Shown here in pieces: positions 14,115 through 20,469 of a DNA stretch of 30,136 nucleotides (its first letter is position 1; every line of letters starts with the position of its first letter). Origin of the DNA: Candidatus Iainarchaeum sp. (GTDB lineage: Archaea; Iainarchaeota; Iainarchaeia; JAADDC01); NCBI GenBank assembly GCA_030445695.1, contig JASUTF010000009.1, positions 1 through 30,136 of the forward strand, given 5' to 3'. The notes under the pieces are model-generated. The model saw only the letters and a list, made by a program, of their open reading frames with translations. It was not told the origin of the DNA and searched no databases. A program made the position numbers and the translations under genes.

Positions 14115-14515
14115 TGCAGTATGTCATTGACGCGATTGCGGGTTACCTGCTCGGATCTCTGACGTTCTGCCAGATCTTCGCCCGTCTGAGAGGGAAGGAT
14201 CTCGGGAACAACCTCGGCGGCTCTGCGTATCTGCAGGTTACCCAGGACAAGGCGGGCGCTGTGGTTTGCGTTCTGCTCGACGTGCTGAAGGGTGCTGCCG
14301 CTTTTTACTTCTTCGGGCCAGTGGGCGCTGTCTTCGCGGTGATCGGTCACATGTGGTCTCTGTTCTTTGGGTTCCGCGGCGGCAGGGGCGGGGCAACCAC
14401 TGCAGGCATTTTCCTGCTTGCTGACTGGAGGATACTTGTGCTTTACGTTCTTTACACGGTTGCACGCCTTCCGTTTATCCGGGAGCGTGAAAAGAGGGAA
14501 GAGTTCGATCAATGA
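14114..14515 (+). CDS. PlsY-like membrane protein A, ended by an in-frame TGA
   Basis: This hydrophobic protein matches the PlsY (DUF205) glycerol-3-phosphate acyltransferase pattern: AGYLLGSLTF near residue 9, LLDVLKG near 52, and GHMWSLFFGFRGGRGGAT near 76. PlsY transfers acyl groups from acyl phosphate in the membrane. The substrate motif around residue 30 (LGNNLGGSA) departs from the usual GSGNxGATN. The frame stops at a TGA (14513-14515) after 133 residues, whereas bacterial PlsY has about 200 and the paralog at 15158 has 172. Reading past the TGA gives 36 more residues with two hydrophobic stretches, so the gene may be broken or mis-sequenced. A GTG or TTG just upstream is less likely than the ATG coupled to the previous stop. 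Archaea are not known to make ester-linked lipids by this route, so the substrate is open. Confidence 0.75.
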   Translation: MQYVIDAIAGYLLGSLTFCQIFARLRGKDLGNNLGGSAYLQVTQDKAGAVVCVLLDVLKGAAAFYFFGPVGAVFAVIGHMWSLFFGFRGGRGGATTAGIFLLADWRILVLYVLYTVARLPFIREREKREEFDQ

Positions 14516-14626
14516 GCAAGGGTAGCGCTTTTATTTGTCCTCCCCTTTACTGGTTACGAGTACTGGCAGATGCTCGAGGCAATCGTCGCGGCAATAGTGA
14601 TCAAGTATGCAACGGTGAGATCATGA
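14516..14626 (+). other. In-frame continuation of PlsY-like protein A after the TGA
   Basis: In the same frame, 36 sense codons follow the TGA at 14513. They read ARVALLFVLPFTGYEYW, then QMLEAIVAAIVIKYATVRS, and end in a second TGA that overlaps the ATG of the phosphatase gene (ATGA at 14623). The hydrophobic pattern matches the end of the paralog at 15158. The total with the TGA codon would be about 170 residues, nearly the paralog's 172. This is probably the lost C-terminus of protein A. Confidence 0.6.
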
Positions 14627-15183
14627 GGGCTGTCCTGTTCGCCGATGCGCACATACACGATGCGGAGACGGCAGAGCTCGTCCATCGTTTCCTCGATGAG
14701 AAGAACGACGTCTATTTTCTGGGGGATATGTTTGACGGCCCGGAGGACATGGCCAAGTACGACGGGTTCCTCGAAAAGTATGACTTTGTCTGGCTGAAGG
14801 GGAACCACGACTACTGGATGGACCTCCCCGAGCGTGTGGAACTTGGTGATTACGTTCTGACGCACGGGCACAAAGTTCTTCCCACGTGGAAAGTGGAACG
14901 GTATTTCGTTAAGTACACGCCAGCTGCACAGCGTTTTGGTCTCTTCGGCCCTGCCATGTCCTTTAGTCGACTTCTGAGGGGCAGCCCACTTGAGCGTTAC
15001 TTCGGGGATGCGGTTCTGCGGCTAAAGAGCATTTTGAGGGGCTCGGAGCGACGCCCGGTGATTATGGGGCACCTGCACCACTATCTGGTGAAGGATAATA
15101 TTGTTGTCCTGCCCCGTTTCCCCGAGTATGCGGTTCTTCGGGGTTCCCGCCTGGAGATCAGGAACTACCTTGACGAAATCTGA
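14623..15183 (+). CDS. LpxH-like calcineurin-type metallophosphatase
   Basis: The 186-residue product has the full metallophosphatase set: ADAHIHD near residue 7, LGDMFDG near 36, KGNHDYW near 60, THGHK near 82, and MGHLHH near 146. These residues bind two metals. The size and the C-terminal part resemble the LpxH/UDP-diacylglucosamine hydrolase group, but archaea do not make lipid A, so a different phosphodiester substrate is likely. I chose ATG 14623: a GGTGAGATC site lies just before it and it overlaps the PlsY-like frame's second stop. An upstream ATG at 14512 is in frame but adds an unrelated basic stretch. It sits between two PlsY-like genes, which suggests a lipid or envelope role; this is inference. 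Its end overlaps the convergent gene by 26 bases. Confidence 0.82.
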   Translation: MRAVLFADAHIHDAETAELVHRFLDEKNDVYFLGDMFDGPEDMAKYDGFLEKYDFVWLKGNHDYWMDLPERVELGDYVLTHGHKVLPTWKVERYFVKYTPAAQRFGLFGPAMSFSRLLRGSPLERYFGDAVLRLKSILRGSERRPVIMGHLHHYLVKDNIVVLPRFPEYAVLRGSRLEIRNYLDEI

Positions 15184-15676
15184 CGTAGTAGAACCAGGCA
15201 TGGCGGAGAAGTAGGATAACGTAGGCGGGAACCGCATACGTGTAAATCACTGCCGGAACACCCCTGATTAGCAGGTAAATGAGGTGTCTCCACTTCGTTC
15301 GCAGAATTCTGGACGTGAAGAACTCAGAGATTGCACAGAGGAGAACGAGCTCCGGGGTTATGGCGAAGAGTCCTCCGTAGTATACGGATACGGCGTTTCC
15401 ACCCCGAAACCCGAAGAACAGGGGAAACATGTGCCCAAGCATCGCCACAACGAGCCCCCAGACACCGAAGAAGTGGTATGCGATAAGTCCCTTTGCGGCG
15501 TCCAGCACGCCGAGAACGACGAAAAGAACGGGGGATTTCGTGGCGGTGTATATGCTCGTTGCGCCTAGATGTCCCTCGCCGTCGCGGTGCAGGTCTATTC
15601 CCCTTATCTTTGCGTAGAGCCCAGGGAAGGAAACGGAACCCAGAAGGTATGATACGAAGATACCGAGAATGTCCAT
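15158..15676 (-). CDS. PlsY-like membrane protein B
   Basis: This 172-residue integral membrane protein follows the PlsY pattern closely: SYLLGSVSF near residue 9, GEGHLGATS near 33 (consensus GSGNxGATN), LDAAKG near 58, and GHMFPLFFGFRGG near 80. The conserved GGKGxAT of motif 3 reads GGNAVSVYYG, so the basic residue is lost. It is about 25 residues shorter than bacterial PlsY. About five hydrophobic segments are visible. Paralog A on the other strand has motif 3 but a changed motif 1. Transcription likely starts at the ATG, from a TATA box shared with the glycosyltransferase gene. It may act on glycerol-phosphate or archaeal lipid precursors, or be a non-catalytic paralog. The acyltransferase activity is not established. 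Confidence 0.75.
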   Translation of the reverse strand: MDILGIFVSYLLGSVSFPGLYAKIRGIDLHRDGEGHLGATSIYTATKSPVLFVVLGVLDAAKGLIAYHFFGVWGLVVAMLGHMFPLFFGFRGGNAVSVYYGGLFAITPELVLLCAISEFFTSRILRTKWRHLIYLLIRGVPAVIYTYAVPAYVILLLRHAWFYYVRFRQGSS

Positions 15677-15695
15677 GCAGTCCTATGCGTGGAAG

Positions 15696-15703
15696 TTTAT
15701 AAA
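15696..15703. promoter_or_regulatory. Symmetric TATA box shared by divergent leaderless genes
   Basis: TTTATAAA is a perfect palindrome. Its centre is about 24 bases from the ATG at 15676 (minus) and about 28 bases from the GTG at 15727 (plus). Both distances fit transcription that starts at the start codon. No second TATA box is visible in the 50 bases between the genes. Confidence 0.6.
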
Positions 15704-15726
15704 ACCAAACACGCCTTCTTTCTTCC

Positions 15727-16785
15727 GTGGCTCGCCTCGCTCTTGTCACGAGCAACTGCGCCTCCCGCGAGCGTTTCTTCCGTGCGGGCGGCATACGTTT
15801 TATCGCGGACATCCTTCCATACCTCGCGGAGCGGTATGATGTGGAATTCTACGTTGCCGGCGGGGAGAACGACGTTTTTGATTACCGTGGGGCGCGGGTG
15901 CACATAGTTCAATCCAGGAAGATCCCATTTATCGACAAACGTTTTTTGCCGCCGCTGGACATCGATGCGGACGTTTTCCTGTTCCTGGACTACGCGGCGG
16001 CCATATCCCGGAACGGGGGTGAGCACAACCTCGTTGTCTTCCACCACCTTGCACAGTCCTTCAACGACGAAAACCCCGAACTGTACAGAAAGTACTTCGG
16101 GCGGATTGGCCAGCGTTATCTGCAGATGGAGCGGTTTGTCCTTGGAAGAGTACAGAAGAAAACGGAGCTTGCTCTCGCCGTTTCCAACGTCTCTGTCCCT
16201 TACCTCCGGGAGCTCGGTTTTGACGTTCGCATCGTGGGCAACGGCATCGACGTCTCCCGCTACCGCCAGGGAAGGAAAGAGGACTACGCTGTGGTTATCG
16301 GGCGGCTCGTGAACTACAAACGCGTTGAGTGGGCGCTGGAGGTTGCCCGGAAGACAGGAATCCCGCTGAAAGTTATTGGAACAGGACCAATGGAGTCGTG
16401 TTTACGTAAAATCGCACCGAAGAACGTGGAGTTCCTCGGATACGTTGATGAGGAGGAGAAGATCGACATCCTCTCCCGGGCAAGGTATCTCTTCGCCTTC
16501 TCTGCTTTTGAGGGGTTCGATTTGCCCGTTATCGAGGCCATGGCAACAAAGACGGTCCCCATTGTTAGCAGGATAAGGGCGCACGAGTTCATCTTTGCCG
16601 GCGAGGATGCTGGAATTATGGTGGACTCTGTCGGTGGTGCCGTGGACGCCCTGAACCGTCTCGAGAGGGACGAGAATCTCCACGACCGACTGGCGGAGAA
16701 CGGTAGACGTCTGGTGGAGACGAAGTGGAACGCTGAAATCGTCGCCGGGAAGTACATTGATGCCATTGAATCAGTAACGGGTTAA
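15727..16785 (+). CDS. GT4-family glycosyltransferase
   Basis: The 352-residue protein has a GT-B fold pattern. The N-terminal domain has a Gly-rich acceptor loop (AGGIRFIADI near residue 20), and NGIDVSRYR near 174 is typical of family 4. The nucleotide-sugar site ends in FSAFEGFDLPVIEAMA near 258-273, matching the usual E-x-FGLPxxEAMA. It transfers a sugar from a nucleotide sugar, probably in the cytoplasm to lipid-linked or protein glycans. A ManC-like GDP-mannose enzyme is encoded elsewhere in this window, so mannose is one possible donor, but the donor is not identifiable here. The GTG start at 15727 is set by the shared TATA box. The stop is two bases from the convergent helicase stop. 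Confidence 0.88.
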   Translation: MARLALVTSNCASRERFFRAGGIRFIADILPYLAERYDVEFYVAGGENDVFDYRGARVHIVQSRKIPFIDKRFLPPLDIDADVFLFLDYAAAISRNGGEHNLVVFHHLAQSFNDENPELYRKYFGRIGQRYLQMERFVLGRVQKKTELALAVSNVSVPYLRELGFDVRIVGNGIDVSRYRQGRKEDYAVVIGRLVNYKRVEWALEVARKTGIPLKVIGTGPMESCLRKIAPKNVEFLGYVDEEEKIDILSRARYLFAFSAFEGFDLPVIEAMATKTVPIVSRIRAHEFIFAGEDAGIMVDSVGGAVDALNRLERDENLHDRLAENGRRLVETKWNAEIVAGKYIDAIESVTG

Positions 16786-16787
16786 TG

Positions 16788-18710
16788 TCATTCTGGCTGC
16801 TTTTTGGCGAGCGTGACGTATTCTCCGCGTCGCTTGACGTGCTCTATTAATCTTTTGTACGTGGGGTGGCTGCCCAACGTTTCCGAGTCACCCACAAGAA
16901 CGAGCTTTCTCTTTGCCCGCGTGAGCGCCACGTTTAACCGTCTTAGATCGTTTAGGAAGCCAATATTGCCTGCCCTGTTGGAACGGACAAAGGATACGAC
17001 AATCACCTCCTTCTCCCTGCCCTGAAATCCATCTACGGTGTTCACTTCAACGTCCTCCGGCAGTATTCTGGACAGGAAATCCCTCTGTGCGTCGTAAGGT
17101 GTTATCACGCCGATCCACTCTCTCTTCACACCTCTTTCGAGCAGTTGATGGACAGCCCTCGTCACGACCTCCGCTTCCACGGGGTTGTAATACGACTCGC
17201 TGCCCCTGTCTTTCTTCTCGTGCTTTGCCGGCAGTTCCCGCGTGTCCAAAAACACCAGTACTTTCGTGTCGTTCACCCCCAAGTCCCTCAGCGTTATGTT
17301 CTTCACGTTCTCCGCCGTTTTTACTTTTCCTCCGTAGAACTCCTTTGAGGGGAACTCGGCGAGACGTTCGTTCATGCGGTACTGCACCTCCAGCATTGCG
17401 GAGTGGTCTGGGCATCTTTCTACGAGCATCTCAAACAGCGTCCTTTCTAGTATCTTTGCCTTCTGCGAGAGTATCGTGGGCGGTAACTGCTTATGGTCTC
17501 CCGCCAGAACGAACTTGCGTGCCTTAGATATGGGAATCAGAACAGAGGGAATCGTTGCCTGGCTCGCCTCGTCGATTACTGCAACGTCAAAGTTGTTCGG
17601 AACGTAATCCAAGGCGGCAGAGGAATTTGTCGTGAGCACGACGTCAGAATTCCGGATTATGTCGGTGATTATTCTCTCTTCGAGCGCCTTTTTTTCTGAA
17701 ACCAGTCGTTCTACTTCTTTCTGAACTTGGATCCACTCTGCCATGGCCCTCATTGTTGCGGCGTTCACGCCCCGGATTCCTTTTCCTTTTTCAGCCAGTT
17801 TTAAGATCTGTTCGTCTGTCATGCCTCTCCTAAACTTCGGAACGGGCTTTACAAGGAGCTCCTGCCGTTCCCTGAGTTCATCAATCTTGTTTTTAAGTTC
17901 TGTTAGTTTCCCGTAGTCGGGGTGTCCCTCCATCTTTGCGTAGAGTGTCGTTGAGATTAATTTATCTGAAACGCGGGCCGGGTTGCCGATTCTAACGAGC
18001 TTCACCTTGCCGGCAAGTTTTTCCACCAGGTTGTCCACCGCCACGTTCGTCTCAGCCGTTGCCAGCACTTTCTTGCCTCTTCTAACTTCCTGAACAATAT
18101 ACTCCGCCAGTGCCGTTGTCTTCCCCGTTCCAAAAGGCCCGTGGATAATGAAGAAGTCCTTCGCACCCAGCGCCTTGGAAATTGCACGCATCTTACTGTC
18201 GTCGAGCTCTCTGTTCACCGGCACGAACGTTGTTTCTTCTACGGGTTCTGGTTTTGCGTTTCCAATTGCCAGCTCCAGTGCCTTTTGTGCATTTTCTGGC
18301 AGTGTTTCCAGCACGTCCAGCCAGCGGCGGAACGTTGTGTCGTCCACGATCAGGTCAATCCTCACGTCTCTGCGCATCCAGTTCTGGAACTTCTGCACCG
18401 CAACGTCCACGAATCGCTTGCCGACGCGGACAACCGTTCCCTTCACGTCTGAGCGGAGCGGGTTCCCCCTTGAAATGAGAACGACGTCGCCCACGGATAT
18501 TTTCGTCTTGATTTCTCGTTCTCTTCCGAATCTCACCACGTCTTGGTCCAGAAGTTCTCCAATTCTCTTTCCTCGCAGCCCCAGAATTGCATGCCCTCGT
18601 CGTTCCCTTTCCTCACCGCTCAGTCGCTTTATCTCGGACATCATTGCCGCAATCTCTGCCCTTTTTTCCTCCTTGACTGCTCGAACGAGTCGGCGGATGA
18701 ACTCCTTCAC
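16788..18710 (-). CDS. SF1B helicase, Upf1/SMUBP2-like
   Basis: All SF1 motifs are visible over 640 residues. They are Walker A GPFGTGKT near 191, a DEASQ Walker B near 378, GDHKQLPPT near 402, a YRMNERLAEFPS helicase IV-like motif, VDGFQGREKEVIV, and RLNVALTRAKRKL near the end. The N-terminal part (to about 175) resembles the beta-barrel domain of SMUBP2-type 5'-3' helicases (VLISRGNPL and following). It is likely an ATP-driven DNA or RNA translocase. The frame is open to a TTG at 18755, but a TATA box on the minus strand at 18733-18740 sits downstream of that codon. It predicts transcription near 18710, exactly at a GTG (VKEFIRRL), so I use that start. The start region overlaps the trm1 promoter. 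Confidence 0.88.
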   Translation of the reverse strand: MKEFIRRLVRAVKEEKRAEIAAMMSEIKRLSGEERERRGHAILGLRGKRIGELLDQDVVRFGREREIKTKISVGDVVLISRGNPLRSDVKGTVVRVGKRFVDVAVQKFQNWMRRDVRIDLIVDDTTFRRWLDVLETLPENAQKALELAIGNAKPEPVEETTFVPVNRELDDSKMRAISKALGAKDFFIIHGPFGTGKTTALAEYIVQEVRRGKKVLATAETNVAVDNLVEKLAGKVKLVRIGNPARVSDKLISTTLYAKMEGHPDYGKLTELKNKIDELRERQELLVKPVPKFRRGMTDEQILKLAEKGKGIRGVNAATMRAMAEWIQVQKEVERLVSEKKALEERIITDIIRNSDVVLTTNSSAALDYVPNNFDVAVIDEASQATIPSVLIPISKARKFVLAGDHKQLPPTILSQKAKILERTLFEMLVERCPDHSAMLEVQYRMNERLAEFPSKEFYGGKVKTAENVKNITLRDLGVNDTKVLVFLDTRELPAKHEKKDRGSESYYNPVEAEVVTRAVHQLLERGVKREWIGVITPYDAQRDFLSRILPEDVEVNTVDGFQGREKEVIVVSFVRSNRAGNIGFLNDLRRLNVALTRAKRKLVLVGDSETLGSHPTYKRLIEHVKRRGEYVTLAKKQPE

Positions 18711-18743
18711 GTTTAACAATACCTTCGCATTGCTTATATTGTG
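18708..18743. promoter_or_regulatory. Interlocked divergent promoters, helicase and trm1
   Basis: The start codons of helicase (GTG 18710, minus) and trm1 (GTG 18741, plus) are only 30 bases apart. A plus-strand TTTAACAA at 18712-18719 lies about 26 bases before 18741. A minus-strand AATATAAG at 18733-18740 lies about 26 bases before 18710. Each TATA box touches the other gene's start, so both polymerases cannot bind at once. Confidence 0.5.
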
Positions 18744-19790
18744 GATCTCGTGCAATACCGCGAGGGCAAGGTGGAGGTTCTCGTACCGAATCCAGAGGAA
18801 TCGTGGAAGAGTGCAGATGTTCCCGTTTTCTTCAACCCCCGTGCCGCCCGCGTGAACCGCGATGTTTCAGTACTTGTTCTCTCCGTTCTAAGGCCGAAGG
18901 ATGTTCTTGACGGCATGACCGCGTCGGGCATTCGTGGCGTTCGTTATTTCGTCGAATCAAGCGTTCCAGAGGTGTATTTCAACGATTTGAACGGAGATGC
19001 TCTCGAACTTGCCCGCAGAAACGCGGATAAGTATGGTGTCATGGGAACATTCTTCAACGAGGACTTCAATGTTCTCTGCCATACGAAACGCTTCTGGGCG
19101 GTTGATCTGGATCCTTTCGGATCTCCCGCTCCCTTTGTCTGGTCTGCCGCACGTGCGGTCCGTTCCGGCGGGTATTTGCTCGTCTCTGCCACTGACACCC
19201 GCCCCCTCTCCGGAGCATCCCCGAAGCAGGCGCTGGCGAAGTACGGGACGATTTTGCGAAAACCGGAATGGTATCCTGAGCTCATGGCGCGCGTCCTTTA
19301 CTTCTTGGTGTTCCACGCGGCAGCCATCCACGGGAAGGGAATAGAACCGGTCCTCGCGTTTGCCTACGAGCATCACGTAAGGGTAATTGCCCGTCTGCGG
19401 GAGAAGCCGTCCCTAATCACAAAGAACGCAAAGCAAATTGGCTTTTACGAGGTCGACGGAAAGCAGTACGGTCCGATATGGGCAGGCCCGCTCCAGGATC
19501 ATGATGTGGCTGGGGAAGCACTGGAACGCTGGGATTCGGACTATTCCAAGGCCAGCCGGAAGATTCTGGAACTCGCAGCGGTTGAGCCGGACGTTGTGGG
19601 CTACTATAACGTGCACTTCTGGGCGGAAAAATTGAAACTGAAGCAGATCCCAAAATTTGACTCGGTTCTCAACGCTTTGCGCGAACAGGGATACGTTGCC
19701 GAGCGTGTTTTGTGGTCCGATAAGGGAATAAAGACGGACGCGGATGAAGAAACGTTTGCAGAGGTGCTGAGGCGTGCAGCGAAGGATTGA
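18741..19790 (+). CDS. trm1: tRNA (guanine26-N2)-dimethyltransferase Trm1
   Basis: The product of 349 residues has the Trm1 hallmarks. EGKVEVLVP lies near residue 8 and VFFNPRAARVNRDV near 28. The SAM motif is VLDGMTASGIRGVRYF near 52, and the catalytic DLDPFGSP is near 120, followed by LLVSATDT. It uses SAM to methylate G26 of tRNA in the cytoplasm. The length is close to archaeal orthologs (about 380). The start at GTG 18741 fits the family's N-terminus and the TATA spacing. The end overlaps the following gene by 17 bases, so the two are likely cotranscribed. The C-terminal half (WAGPLQD, YYNVHFWAEKL) also fits Trm1. Confidence is high. Confidence 0.93.
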   Translation: MDLVQYREGKVEVLVPNPEESWKSADVPVFFNPRAARVNRDVSVLVLSVLRPKDVLDGMTASGIRGVRYFVESSVPEVYFNDLNGDALELARRNADKYGVMGTFFNEDFNVLCHTKRFWAVDLDPFGSPAPFVWSAARAVRSGGYLLVSATDTRPLSGASPKQALAKYGTILRKPEWYPELMARVLYFLVFHAAAIHGKGIEPVLAFAYEHHVRVIARLREKPSLITKNAKQIGFYEVDGKQYGPIWAGPLQDHDVAGEALERWDSDYSKASRKILELAAVEPDVVGYYNVHFWAEKLKLKQIPKFDSVLNALREQGYVAERVLWSDKGIKTDADEETFAEVLRRAAKD

Positions 19791-20469
19791 CGACTACCTT
19801 GTTCGTAGAAAAATCGTGCGTGAATTCATGGAAAGAGTTGGAATGCTTGTATTCCACGGCACATCTTCACGGGCACTGCCCAGTATAAACCGCCATGGGG
19901 CGGTTCTTCCCCCGTCGGATCTTGAAAGGGTTGGGATCTATGCTCAGCGCACCTCCCGCGCCCGCTATGAGGATATACGCCGGGGATCGAGGGATATCCG
20001 TGACCATGTAGTGTCTGTTACCGACGACCCCTCAGTTGCGTACATATATGCCGTCGAGGATCGGCTGTCTCGCCTGAGGGATTCCAATTATCTGGAGAAC
20101 TTATACTGGGATCTTTTTACCGTGAGACAGGAGTACAGAGGAGTTTCCATGGGATGGCCGTCGCACTTCGCCTTCTCCAACATCAAGGCATTCCTTCCCA
20201 TGCTAAGAAAGGGATACCATAACGTCAGGGACATTCCCCACTTTCCTGTGGTTGTTGCCGTCCCTGCGCCAAACGCTCCATATTTGCAGCAACTGGATGA
20301 GAAGATCCGCGCGGAACCCCGGGAGAGAGGGCTCGTCCAGATACCTGCACACATGGCGTTTTTCTTTGTGCCGGATGAGCGTCTTGCGGATGCGAAGAAA
20401 CTACTGTGGCGCTACAAGCATCGAGTTCTACCTATCTCCCTTCTTTACAGAAGGATAAAGAGAAAATAG
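19774..20469 (+). CDS. Possible ADP-ribosyltransferase-fold protein
   Basis: The gene starts inside the end of trm1 (17-base overlap; GTG). An ATG at 19828 in MERVGMLVFHGTSS is an alternative start. Near residue 28 is LVFHGTSSRALPSINRHG, the type of start found in ADP-ribosyltransferase (ART) and KptA folds, where His begins the H-Y/S-E triad. VVSVTDDPSVAYIYA near 88 matches the strand and Ser/Thr region of that fold, and RGLVQIPAHMAFFFV near 187 could be the last strand, with Gln in place of the catalytic Glu. The protein is soluble with a basic C-terminus. It might modify RNA or protein, perhaps linked to tRNA through trm1. This is motif-level inference; no family was recognised with certainty. 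Confidence 0.65.
   Translation: MQRRIDDYLVRRKIVREFMERVGMLVFHGTSSRALPSINRHGAVLPPSDLERVGIYAQRTSRARYEDIRRGSRDIRDHVVSVTDDPSVAYIYAVEDRLSRLRDSNYLENLYWDLFTVRQEYRGVSMGWPSHFAFSNIKAFLPMLRKGYHNVRDIPHFPVVVAVPAPNAPYLQQLDEKIRAEPRERGLVQIPAHMAFFFVPDERLADAKKLLWRYKHRVLPISLLYRRIKRK

Noticed and set aside
14512-14622. Upstream extension of the metallophosphatase from ATG 14512
   Set aside because: The added residues do not resemble the family, and ATG 14623 has a good ribosome binding site. The region is better explained as the continuation of PlsY-like A in another frame.
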